Below, piece after piece: positions 1 to 6,624 of a DNA stretch of 16,555 nt. Position 1 is the stretch's first letter. The number at the start of each line of letters is the position of its first letter. Where the stretch lies: the NCBI GenBank assembly GCA_035500455.1, contig DATJXG010000220.1:1-16555 (forward strand), given 5' to 3'. The DNA is from DATJXG01 sp035500455. GTDB lineage: Bacteria > Acidobacteriota > Terriglobia > Terriglobales > Acidobacteriaceae. Both the position numbers and the translations under genes were made by a program. The notes under the pieces were generated by a model. The model had not been told where the DNA came from and did no database searches. It saw only the letters and a program-made list of their open reading frames with translations.

Positions 1-222
1 GGCGTGCTGATCCTTGCTGCCATTGATGGTATTCGCGGCTGCACCATCGCCACCTACGAAGCCCTGGCGCCGGATGTAGAACGCGCAGGCGGAAAGTTTA
101 AGGATACCGAAGTAGTGGTGGAAAAAAATCTCGTTACCTCGCGGACGTGGATGGACCTGCCATTCTTTATGCGAGAGTTCTTAAAGATTCTGAAAGACTC
201 GAGAAAAAGTGTGGCTGCGTAG
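1..222 (+). CDS. DJ-1/PfpI family protein, C-terminal fragment (5' end outside window)
   Basis: The reading frame is open from the first base and stops with TAG at 220-222, so only the last 73 residues are present. The end of the protein has the typical PfpI/YhbO/GSP18 shape: a Gly-rich helix start, then a spacer ending in EVVVEKNLVTSR, then DLPFFMREFLKIL. In this family the EEVVVDGNLVTSR-type strand-turn is followed by a helix that closes the flavodoxin-like fold. Members are described as glutathione-independent glyoxalases, deglycases or general stress proteins. The catalytic Cys/His nucleophile elbow lies upstream and cannot be checked here. The GTG at 4 is an internal valine codon rather than a start, because the family is about 170-190 residues long. 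Nothing links it functionally to the phosphorylation cluster downstream. Confidence 0.82.
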   Translation, partial: GVLILAAIDGIRGCTIATYEALAPDVERAGGKFKDTEVVVEKNLVTSRTWMDLPFFMREFLKILKDSRKSVAA

Positions 223-225
223 GCC

Positions 226-322
226 CAACGCCGGGGCCGAAGCGCATCCGTTGTAGCGCTGCCGGCCCCGCCGAGCTTTACTCGGCTGGACGGGGCGGAG
301 CCCCGTCCCTACACGGGCGTTG
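226..322. repeat. Multi-hairpin intergenic palindromic element (REP-like or transcript 3' structure)
   Basis: This GC-rich stretch begins four bases after the PfpI-like stop codon and contains nested and adjacent inverted repeats. An outer pair is CAACGCC (226-232) and GGCGTTG (316-322). Inside it are CGGGGCC (232-238) with GGCCCCG (264-270), enclosing AGCGC (241-245) with GCGCT (256-260). Next comes CCGAG (271-275) with CTCGG (281-285) around a CTTTA loop, and a perfect 8-bp stem GACGGGGC (289-296) with GCCCCGTC (300-307) around GGA. No T-tract follows, so it is not a classical intrinsic terminator, though it could stabilise or end the upstream transcript. Similar palindromes are often dispersed in acidobacterial genomes, but that cannot be tested from one window. 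Confidence 0.6.
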
Positions 323-403
323 CCGGCGCATACCAAACCCTACTCTTGCGAGCGGGTGATTGAGCTTGTGGGGTTCACATTGTTTGCAAGGCTTTTCACA
401 GCG

Positions 404-469
404 CCTTCCGTGCCTCAATCCTTTCCGTAATCCCTTCCGTCTGCCCCAATCCCTTCCGCGTGGCCCAAA
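404..469. repeat. Four degenerate direct repeats with a CCTTCCG core
   Basis: Four consecutive pyrimidine-rich units each start with C(C)CTTCCG or CCTTTCCG and end in CAAT, TAAT or CAAA. They lie at 404-419, 420-431, 432-450 and 451-469. Units three and four are both 19 nt and match at 15 positions. The spacing is irregular (16, 12, 19 and 19 nt) and there is no spacer of the size expected for CRISPR. The units lie about 240-300 bp upstream of the kinase start at 711, so they could be regulatory or just a slipped low-complexity tract. Confidence 0.5.
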
Positions 470-475
470 CAGTGT

Positions 476-516
476 GCAACAAAATGCGCATCCGTAATGC
501 GCAACCATGGTGTTGC
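476..516. promoter_or_regulatory. Nested palindrome, possible operator or hairpin upstream of kinase 711-2696
   Basis: A perfect 7-bp inverted repeat, TGCGCAT (485-491) and ATGCGCA (497-503), encloses CCGTA. It sits inside a second inverted repeat, GCAACA (476-481) and TGTTGC (511-516). The symmetry is compatible with a dimeric regulator site or an RNA stem. It lies about 195 bp before the next start codon. No convincing sigma-70 promoter was found nearby: TTGAGC at 611-616 has only weak -10 candidates at unfavourable spacing. The rest of 517-699 shows nothing recognisable. Confidence 0.35.
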
Positions 517-699
517 CAGCGGCAATTGGCTTGCTCTAAAGTACGGACGACCTCCATCCCCTCCCCCCGGCGGTCGGGTATTCCCCTGTCCACCTGCTGT
601 TTCGGCGATTTTGAGCAAATTGCGCCTCAGATCACGCTATTAGAGATGGAAGGCAAGAAGTACAATTCCAACCCAAGTTCGCGCACGACACCCAGGTGC

Positions 700-705
700 G
701 GGAGG
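700..705 (+). promoter_or_regulatory. Ribosome binding site that fixes the kinase start at 711
   Basis: GGGAGG at 700-705 ends five bases before the ATG at 711, an ideal spacing. The in-frame GTG at 696 lies before this site and would add only five residues. The ATG at 711 also aligns exactly with the start of the paralogous kinase that begins at 5121 on the minus strand. Confidence 0.75.
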
Positions 706-710
706 CGTCC

Positions 711-2696
711 ATGATCGGCAAGGAGATCGGAAGCTACAGAATCCTCGAGAAGCTCGGCGAAGGCGGCATGGGCGTGGTTTACAAGGGCGTGGACACCGGC
801 CTGGACCGGCTGGTGGCGATTAAGGTCCTGGCCCAGGGATTGGCCCATGATCCGGAGCTGGTCGAGAGGTTCCGCTCCGAGGCCAAGGCGCAGGCCAACC
901 TGAACCATACCAACATCGCTACCCTGTACGCGTTCATGCAGGTCGAAGGGCAGTGCCTGATCGTGATGGAGTTCCTGGAAGGCGAAACCTTCGAAGATCT
1001 GCTGCTGCGCGACGGCAAGCTGTCGTGGAAAGATGCGGTCTCGTACACGCGGCAGGGGCTGCAGGGATTGGGCTTCGCGCACAGCATGGGGATCGTTCAT
1101 CGCGACATCAAGCCCAGCAACCTGATGCTCACCTCCGGCGGAACCGTGAAGGTGATGGATTTCGGCATCGCCAAGGCGCTGGGCGGCTCCAAGAAAACCC
1201 GCACCGGCATGCAGATGGGCACGCCGCACTACATGTCGCCGGAGCAGATTCGCGGGCGGCCGGTGGATGCGCGCTCGGACATTTACAGTTTGGGTGTGAC
1301 GCTCTACCAGATGTTAACCGGCGATCTTCCCTTCCACGCCGACAGCGACTTTGAATTGATGAGCGCGCACATCAACACTCCTCCGCCGGTAATGACCGGT
1401 TCCCATGCGGACATCCCCAGAAGCATCGAGCAGTGCGTGATGCGGGCGCTGGCCAAGGAGCCGGAAGAGCGATTTCAGAATACCGAACAGTTCGGAACTG
1501 CTCTGGCTCAAGCCTCAAGACTGCCGACCGAACTGCTCGACGTTAAGCCGGTGCCGGACTTTTCCACCCAGCGCCTGCCGGAAGTCAAGAAGACTGATCC
1601 GCCACGGCAGAGGACGATGCTGGAGCAGGACTATCACCGGCAGCCCACACCGCCACCGGCGCCTGCGCCGACTCCCGCACCCGGCCCGACTCCTGCCCCA
1701 ACGCCAGCGAAGCGCGGCAAGCCGATCTTCACGATTGCCGCCGTCGCCGGGGCGGCGCTGTTGGGAGCCGTGCTCGCAGTCGCTTTCTGGCCGAAGCCGC
1801 CGCAGCCGAAGCCTGTCGTCGTCGTAAACCCGCCACCCCCGGATAAACCGAATACAAAAACTACGCCGACTGAGCCGCAGAAGCCTGCGGTCAGCACAAT
1901 CCCTGACGAACAACCGCAGCATCCAGTGGCGCCGGCCGCGGTGCAGCGAGCGACGCTGGTGGTGGTGTGCAACCTGAACTGCACCTGGATGCTGGACGGG
2001 CGTCCGCAGGGGCAGCTTTATGCCGGACGACCCGTGAGCGTGCGAGTTCCGCTGGGATCCCACACCGTCTCCGCCGTCACCCTCGACGGCAACGACCAGG
2101 CAGATTTGTTGCCCATTAACGCGTACTCAGCGAATCAAGTGATCAGCGAGCGCGTTGATTTGCTTATCAAGCAGACCCAGCGCCTGCAGATGGAGGCCGA
2201 AAGGCAGCGCCAGGCGGAGGCGGCGCGGCAGGCGCAAATCGAACAGCAACGCCAGGAAGCTATTCAAAGGCAGCAGCAGATGCAACGGCCGCAGGTGCCG
2301 GCGCAGGCCGCGTCTGCGCTTGCGTCGATTCCGTCTTCTTCCGGTGGCTGCCAGTCTCTTGCGATGCCGCAGGTCTGGCGAAATGTGGCGAACAACGGCG
2401 CGTATCGCATTCATTTCGAATGCGAGCACGCCTACATTTACGAGCTGCAGACTAACCGCGTCGTCGCCGACCTTTCGCTGAAGCGTAACAAGAAGGACAG
2501 CAGCAAGGACAAATACGTCGGAGTGACGAGCCTGTCTCCCTGCCGCGGAGGAGGAAGAATGGAAGTGACGGGGATATCAGCCAGCCGCATCGATGCCAAG
2601 GTTGAGCTTCCCAACGCCAACAATGTCTGCGCCGGAGGCGGACTGGCCATCTCGTTCTTCATGAACTGGGCCTCGGCCTCGTTCATCCCAGAGTAG
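711..2696 (+). CDS. Membrane-anchored Ser/Thr protein kinase with extracytoplasmic coiled-coil sensor region
   Basis: A 661-residue Hanks-type kinase that phosphorylates Ser/Thr from ATP in the cytoplasm. The kinase domain (about 9-270) has the Gly loop GEGGMG (16-21), Lys38 in VAIK, the RD-type catalytic loop HRDIKPSN (Asp132), DFG (150-152), and a GTPHYMSPEQ activation segment. A Pro/Ala-rich linker (about 311-333) leads to one membrane span (about 338-360). The outer part has a second Pro-rich stretch, a small beta region (about 413-465) resembling PEGA-type repeats, a Gln/Arg-rich coiled coil (about 480-527), and a C-terminal domain I do not recognise (545-661). All six cysteines beyond the membrane (420, 424, 547, 571, 611, 640) could form disulfides. 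The kinase domain is about 76% identical to that of the gene at 5121-3958. The signal it senses is unknown. It is convergent with, and probably transcribed apart from, the minus-strand cluster. Confidence 0.95.
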   Translation: MIGKEIGSYRILEKLGEGGMGVVYKGVDTGLDRLVAIKVLAQGLAHDPELVERFRSEAKAQANLNHTNIATLYAFMQVEGQCLIVMEFLEGETFEDLLLRDGKLSWKDAVSYTRQGLQGLGFAHSMGIVHRDIKPSNLMLTSGGTVKVMDFGIAKALGGSKKTRTGMQMGTPHYMSPEQIRGRPVDARSDIYSLGVTLYQMLTGDLPFHADSDFELMSAHINTPPPVMTGSHADIPRSIEQCVMRALAKEPEERFQNTEQFGTALAQASRLPTELLDVKPVPDFSTQRLPEVKKTDPPRQRTMLEQDYHRQPTPPPAPAPTPAPGPTPAPTPAKRGKPIFTIAAVAGAALLGAVLAVAFWPKPPQPKPVVVVNPPPPDKPNTKTTPTEPQKPAVSTIPDEQPQHPVAPAAVQRATLVVVCNLNCTWMLDGRPQGQLYAGRPVSVRVPLGSHTVSAVTLDGNDQADLLPINAYSANQVISERVDLLIKQTQRLQMEAERQRQAEAARQAQIEQQRQEAIQRQQQMQRPQVPAQAASALASIPSSSGGCQSLAMPQVWRNVANNGAYRIHFECEHAYIYELQTNRVVADLSLKRNKKDSSKDKYVGVTSLSPCRGGGRMEVTGISASRIDAKVELPNANNVCAGGGLAISFFMNWASASFIPE

Positions 2697-2706
2697 GGCG
2701 GAAATC

Positions 2707-2824
2707 TTCTTTGCGGAGAAGCAAAACAGAAGCATGAAACCGCAGAGAAGGCGAAGGCCGCAAAGAAAGGCCTTTTCCTAAGATGGAACTTGCACGCGAC
2801 TCCTTCGCGTTGCGTTCTTTGCGG
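2707..2824. repeat. Three copies of TTCTTTGCGG in alternating orientation between convergent genes
   Basis: The 10-mer TTCTTTGCGG occurs at 2707-2716 (+), 2758-2767 (reverse complement) and 2815-2824 (+), all within the 195-bp gap between two convergent genes. The second copy can pair with either neighbour to form alternative stems. The surrounding sequence is rich in gcagagaa/gcgaagg/gcaaagaa words, a style seen in dispersed intergenic repeats of Acidobacteriota. It might act as a bidirectional transcript end, although no T-tract typical of intrinsic termination follows a stem. Confidence 0.5.
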
Positions 2825-2891
2825 CTCGTTCCACAGCAGGCCGGGTAAGTTCAATCACAGTCCGTTCCGCGCCCGTGCGTATTTTTTGCGG

Positions 2892-3683
2892 TCAGTTGTT
2901 TTGCGGAGGTTCCTCTGGCGCGGCCGCGGCCGGCGGCTGAACTACAATGAAAGTGAAATAGGTGGATCCGGCGCGAATCGTGGAGTAGTTGGCCAGGCTG
3001 TGGAACTGTTCTTCGATGGGAGCGCCGTTAAGGTCGGTCCCGGTCATGCTGACCATGTCGCCGACCACGAAGCCGGTGCGGTAGGTGATGTGGCTGTTGC
3101 GGGCAGACATGGTCTGATCCTCAGGAATGGAAATCTCGCATTCCGGGTCGCGCCCGATATAGTTTCGTCCTTCGAGCACTGGAAATATTTTTCCCTCCGG
3201 CGCCCAGCTGTAGGTAACCAGGATGCCCACGATCTTGCGGTTTTGCGTGACCGGAGGAGTGGTGGAACCGCCGCCTGGGATGGGGCGGTAAACCGTGGCG
3301 TCGCGGCCCTTGGGCTGCGGTGGTTGCTGCCCGCCGACGCGTTGCGGAGGATTGAGCGGCGCGCTCACCGGCCGGGGCGGGCGCGGTGGCGCAGGACGGC
3401 CGGGTATATCCTCGACCTCGGTGTCTTTCCGCGGCGGAGGCGGCGGCGCCTGGCACTCAAAAACCGTGGGGGTGCGCACGGGCGGAACCGCCGGCGGCGG
3501 CGCGCTGGGCGCGGGCGCCGCATTCTCCTGCTTGCAATAGACGCACTCTGTCCAGGTGGGGTCCATGGTGTGCCGGCCGCTGGGACAGGTCTTGCCTCCC
3601 GATTGCTGCAGAGGGGCCGCACACTGTTTGCAGAATTTCGCGGTGTCCAGATTTTCCGTCATGCACTTGGGGCACGTTCTCAT
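2892..3683 (-). CDS. Zinc-ribbon / proline-rich / FHA domain protein
   Basis: A 263-residue protein, probably a cytoplasmic phosphothreonine reader and adaptor. The N-terminus has a CxxC...CxxC zinc ribbon (Cys4, Cys7, Cys18, Cys21). A second possible metal site follows (Cys33, His38, Cys47, Cys50). Residues about 54-145 are a disordered Pro-rich linker. The C-terminal FHA domain (about 163-248) keeps the pThr-contacting Arg178 in YIGRDPECEI. The usual Ser-x-x-His element appears as SARNSH (193-198), with altered spacing, and the TDLNG turn is at 216-220. Thr130 in RDATVYRPI lies in the linker just before the FHA domain and could be a kinase target. No signal peptide or membrane segment is present. 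An AAAGGA Shine-Dalgarno (3693-3698) precedes the ATG. It is the last gene of the minus-strand run, 74 bp after the broken kinase tail, with its own leader containing a tandem repeat. Confidence 0.88.
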   Translation of the reverse strand: MRTCPKCMTENLDTAKFCKQCAAPLQQSGGKTCPSGRHTMDPTWTECVYCKQENAAPAPSAPPPAVPPVRTPTVFECQAPPPPPRKDTEVEDIPGRPAPPRPPRPVSAPLNPPQRVGGQQPPQPKGRDATVYRPIPGGGSTTPPVTQNRKIVGILVTYSWAPEGKIFPVLEGRNYIGRDPECEISIPEDQTMSARNSHITYRTGFVVGDMVSMTGTDLNGAPIEEQFHSLANYSTIRAGSTYFTFIVVQPPAAAAPEEPPQNN

Positions 3684-3708
3684 TGCGCCAGTCCTTTCGC
3701 CGAAAACC

Positions 3709-3734
3709 TCGGTTTAGTCAATCGGTTTAGTCAA
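3709..3734. repeat. Perfect 13-bp tandem repeat in the leader of the zinc-ribbon FHA gene
   Basis: TCGGTTTAGTCAA occurs twice back to back (3709-3721 and 3722-3734), 26-51 bp upstream of the ATG of the minus-strand FHA gene. Read on that strand, each unit begins TTGACT, which resembles a -35 hexamer, but no good -10 lies at the matching distance. It may be a tandem binding site, a slipped duplication or part of a promoter. Confidence 0.6.
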
Positions 3735-3757
3735 AAAGAGTGTAACTTAGTCCGGCT

Positions 3758-3973
3758 TCAGGGTTTCCCCAAGCCAGTAATCCTCTGCAGGCTGCGAACA
3801 GCGTAGCCCGGAAACAGCGCCACCAGCATTGCAATCATCCACAGCACGTAACCCTCCCGGGGATAAATACGCGACATGCCAAAGACCACCCAGCAGCAGG
3901 GGAACATCGGCCACAGAGCCCTGATCAGGATTGTGGACGCCCTGCGCAGCCGGCTTCTCAACTTGAAGACCAT
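3758..3973 (-). CDS. Displaced C-terminal membrane segment of the upstream kinase (-1 frame), or small overlapping membrane protein
   Basis: Starting at the ATG at 3973, this frame encodes 71 residues with two probable membrane spans (ILIRALWPMFPCCWVVFGM and YVLWMIAMLVALFPGYA) joined by SRIYPREG, ending at TGA 3760-3758. It overlaps the last 16 bases of the kinase frame, which stops abruptly after the second of its own spans. A single -1 shift after the TGG codon at 3972-3970 would give a continuous tail, LLAW followed by VFKLRSRL, and a four-span membrane domain. I favour a one-base deletion, or a sequencing or assembly error, in the kinase gene. A separately translated small protein starting within the kinase end cannot be excluded, although no clear ribosome site precedes the ATG. 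Confidence 0.55.
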   Translation of the reverse strand: MVFKLRSRLRRASTILIRALWPMFPCCWVVFGMSRIYPREGYVLWMIAMLVALFPGYAVRSLQRITGLGKP

Positions 3974-5121
3974 GCGAGCAGGAAAACCGGATTGATCCAG
4001 CCTGAAAACAAGATCGACAAGGTAAACAGCAGGGCTCGCGGATTGGTAAGCCGGTGGTCGGCAAAGAGGCTCAATTCCCCGCTCCACGGAAAGATCAGCG
4101 AGTCGTACGCGCATGACCAGCCGAGCAACGAGGCCGACTCACCACCAATGCCGACCGCATGCATGAAGAAGCTGACCGCGTAGAGGACGAGACCGGCCCC
4201 GACCATAGCGGCGACGAGTTCCGGGCGAATCTGCTTGCCACTTCCAGCGCCGGGCACAACGACGCCGCGATCCACATTTTTCTCTCGCCGGCGCTCCACT
4301 TCCGCTGAGGAAGCCGCCGCCATCTCCAGCGCCGATCCAAACTCCTCGGCGCTTTGAAAGCGGCCAGATGGGTCTTTGGCCAACGTCTTCATCACGCACG
4401 CCTCAATGCCCTTGGGGATGTCTTTATGCTGGTTGGTAAAGACCGGCGGTGGCGTGTTCACGTGGGCGCTCATCAAGTCGAAGTCGCTGTCAGCGTGGAA
4501 GGGTATGTCTCCTGTGAGAAGCTGATAGAGGGTGATCCCGAGGCTGTAGATATCGGAGCGCGCGTCAACCTGCTGGCCGCGTATCTGCTCGGGAGACATG
4601 TAGCGCGCAGTGCCGATGCGCACTCCTGTGCCGGTATGGACGGTGTTCGCCAGCGCCTTAGCGATGCCGAAATCCATGACCTTTACAATGCCGCCGCTGG
4701 TCAGCATCAGGTTTCCGGGCTTGATGTCGCGATGCACGATCCCCTTGTCGTGGGCGAATCCGAGCCCCTGCAGCGACTGGCGCGTCAGCGATACCGCACC
4801 CTTCCAGGGAATCTTGCCCCGGTCCAGCAGTAATTGCTCGAAGGTTTCGCCTTGCAGAAACTCCATCACGATCAGGCACTGTCCCTGGAATTGCAGAAAA
4901 GCGTAGAGAGTTGCAATGTTCGGATGATTCAGGTTGGCTTGGGCCCTGGCCTCCGATTGGAATCTCTGCACCAGTTCGGGATCGTGCGCCAGGTCAGGGT
5001 TCAGCACCTTGATCGCAACCGGGCGGTCCAGGCCGGTGTCGACGCCTCTGTAAACCACCCCCATTCCACCCTGCCCGATTTTTTCCAGGATCTTATAGGT
5101 GCCGATTTCTGCGCCGATCAT
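3958..5121 (-). CDS. Ser/Thr protein kinase with membrane tail, apparently truncated by a frameshift
   Basis: A 387-residue Hanks-type kinase. The kinase domain (about 9-270) has the Gly loop GQGGMG (16-21), Lys38 in VAIK, HRDIKPGN (Asp132), DFG (150-152) and the activation segment GTARYMSPEQ. It aligns without gaps with the kinase at 711-2696 over its first 265 residues (about 76% identical by hand count), then diverges completely. After a short charged linker come two membrane spans (about 302-323 and 363-384, the second containing SGWINPVFLLAW). The frame then ends as SSS-stop, while the neighbouring -1 frame continues with two more spans. The ATG follows the PP2C stop by 36 bp. GGAGG lies 14 bases upstream, a long spacing, so part of its translation may depend on coupling. 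It is probably co-transcribed with the kinase and phosphatase genes before it. Confidence 0.9.
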   Translation of the reverse strand: MIGAEIGTYKILEKIGQGGMGVVYRGVDTGLDRPVAIKVLNPDLAHDPELVQRFQSEARAQANLNHPNIATLYAFLQFQGQCLIVMEFLQGETFEQLLLDRGKIPWKGAVSLTRQSLQGLGFAHDKGIVHRDIKPGNLMLTSGGIVKVMDFGIAKALANTVHTGTGVRIGTARYMSPEQIRGQQVDARSDIYSLGITLYQLLTGDIPFHADSDFDLMSAHVNTPPPVFTNQHKDIPKGIEACVMKTLAKDPSGRFQSAEEFGSALEMAAASSAEVERRREKNVDRGVVVPGAGSGKQIRPELVAAMVGAGLVLYAVSFFMHAVGIGGESASLLGWSCAYDSLIFPWSGELSLFADHRLTNPRALLFTLSILFSGWINPVFLLAWSSS

Positions 5122-5157
5122 CGGATGCGATTACGCCTCCATGCCGCTGCTACGAAT

Positions 5158-6624
5158 CTATTGGTCCGCATCCTCCGGCTGGGGGTGCGCCGGATGTGCC
5201 GGAGGAGTCCGCGGCGGCGCGTGCGGCGCCGCGGTAGGGGAGGCCTTAGCCAGTCGGCCCTCGAAATCGTCCTTCTGGCCCTTCAGGAACGCCAGGTCGT
5301 CTTCCAGCTTCTTGGCCTTGCCCTCGGCGGCGCTCACATTCGCCGCCAGTTTGTTGATGTCGTCCTTCCGCGTCGGAGAGGATGGGTCCTCCTTCTGAAT
5401 CGACGCCATCGCCGGGCTGTAGTTGTTCTTGATTGCATCCTGCAAGTTGTAGCAATCGGTATTGATGAACTTCTCCAGCTTCCCGTTCAATTCGGTGAAA
5501 TCCCTCTGCAGCTTCGCCAGGTCGCCGGAGGGTCTTTCGTGGGGCTCGCTCAAATCCGCGATGTGCTTGAGATCGTTTTCGACTTCCTTCTTATATTTGT
5601 CCGCGCTGCCGCTTGCGACGCTGACTCGCGCATTCAGGTTCTTGATGCGCAGGTCCAGCTGGTGGGCGGGATCTTCTCCACCCGGCGAATGGAAACGGAA
5701 CCACAAAATAATAGCTGCCACAATCGCGAGCACGGCCGCGGCGATGATCCATCGCCAGGGACTTTTGACGGTCGAAGCTGTCGGGGGAAGAGGTCCTTCG
5801 GGCTCGGTGGTTCGGGAACGGCCTCGGGAAGGCATCGCCGGCGCGGGGCCGCCGATGCGGAGAAACTGGACTGTGATGTTGTCGTTGCTTCCCGCCGAAA
5901 GAGCGAGCTGCACCAACTGGTTGGCACAGCCGGTGGGATCGGGATTCTGTTGAATGGTGCGGTCGATTTGCTCGGTGCTGGCAAACCCGGAGAGGCCGTC
6001 AGAACATAGCAGAATGCCATCGCCTTCGCGAAGCGGAATGGGATCGGAAATATCCACCTTGAGGTCGGTGGTGTGCCCCATGGCGCGGGTCAATACGCTG
6101 GCGTCGGGATGGTTGCGGGCGCTGGCTTCGTCGATGGCATTGGTGTCGATGAGCCACTGAATCTGCGTGTGGTCTTTGGTAAGCAAGGTCAAACTGGCGT
6201 CGCGCTGCAGGTAGATGCGGCTGTCGCCGATGTGAGCGGTAGTCAACTCCAGTCCGCGGTCGGTCTGGCGGACCAGAGCGATGACAACCGTGGAGCCCAT
6301 TCCCTCAAACTCGGGGTTGCCGGACTTGCCTTTCTCCAGGACCTCAACGTTGGCCAGCCGACATGCCAGAGTGACCGCGTCGCGCAAGGGAGTGGAAGCG
6401 GGAACGGCCTGCAGGTGCCGGCTGAAAGCCTCCGCCACCAGCCGGGAAGCTTCGGCTCCGCCGCGGTGCCCTCCCATGCCGTCGGCGATCAGATACACCG
6501 CGCCGAAGGGCGAGGAGAAACCGGTCATGCAATCCTGGTTCTGCTCCCGGCGCCCAACTTCAGTAACGGCTCCGACACTGATGGGAAGCGCCCTGGCCGG
6601 CTGTTCCGTCCTCACATCGTTCAT
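5158..6624 (-). CDS. PP2C-type Ser/Thr phosphatase with membrane anchor and coiled-coil tail
   Basis: A 488-residue metal-dependent (Mn/Mg) protein phosphatase of the PP2C/Stp1 type, expected to remove phosphate from proteins modified by the neighbouring kinases. The catalytic domain (about 14-257) shows Arg26/Asn29/Asp31 in RREQNQD, Asp48 in DGMGGHRGG, GMGSTVV (108-114), GDSRIY with Asp134, LCSDGL with Asp209, and SNDNIT with Asp248. A Pro-rich linker leads to one span (about 290-309). A Lys/Glu-rich coiled-coil region (about 322-460) and a Pro/His-rich end should lie outside the cytoplasm. The start is taken at the ATG at 6624, which overlaps the stop of the upstream kinase as ATGA. A longer frame back to 6753 would overlap that kinase deeply and adds residues with no PP2C likeness. 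Confidence 0.93.
   Translation of the reverse strand: MNDVRTEQPARALPISVGAVTEVGRREQNQDCMTGFSSPFGAVYLIADGMGGHRGGAEASRLVAEAFSRHLQAVPASTPLRDAVTLACRLANVEVLEKGKSGNPEFEGMGSTVVIALVRQTDRGLELTTAHIGDSRIYLQRDASLTLLTKDHTQIQWLIDTNAIDEASARNHPDASVLTRAMGHTTDLKVDISDPIPLREGDGILLCSDGLSGFASTEQIDRTIQQNPDPTGCANQLVQLALSAGSNDNITVQFLRIGGPAPAMPSRGRSRTTEPEGPLPPTASTVKSPWRWIIAAAVLAIVAAIILWFRFHSPGGEDPAHQLDLRIKNLNARVSVASGSADKYKKEVENDLKHIADLSEPHERPSGDLAKLQRDFTELNGKLEKFINTDCYNLQDAIKNNYSPAMASIQKEDPSSPTRKDDINKLAANVSAAEGKAKKLEDDLAFLKGQKDDFEGRLAKASPTAAPHAPPRTPPAHPAHPQPEDADQ

Noticed and set aside
289..307. GACGGGGC/GCCCCGTC hairpin as a Rho-independent terminator
   Set aside because: A strong stem but no downstream T-tract; CCTACACGGG follows.
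404..469. CRISPR-like array
   Set aside because: Units are degenerate, adjacent and of uneven length, with no spacers and no cas genes in the window.
627..1229. Minus-strand open frame of 200 codons opposite the first kinase
   Set aside because: Antisense to invariant kinase motifs and without any protein likeness.
2766..2775. AAAGGCCTTT as an intrinsic terminator after the first kinase
   Set aside because: A 10-bp palindrome with no loop and only four T's cannot form a terminator hairpin.
2790..3806. Long plus-strand open frame of 338 codons opposite the zinc-ribbon FHA gene
   Set aside because: Its translation is Arg/Gly/Ala-rich with no domain, and the minus strand carries clear CxxC and FHA motifs. 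It is the antisense shadow of a GC-rich gene.
3978..3990. GGTTTTC as a programmed -1 slippery site in the kinase tail
   Set aside because: It does not fit X-XXY-YYZ in the P site, and no clear downstream structure was seen. A deletion or sequence error is simpler.
4834..6009. Plus-strand open frame of 391 codons opposite the kinase start and the PP2C gene
   Set aside because: No recognisable motif, and it lies opposite well-supported kinase and PP2C domains.
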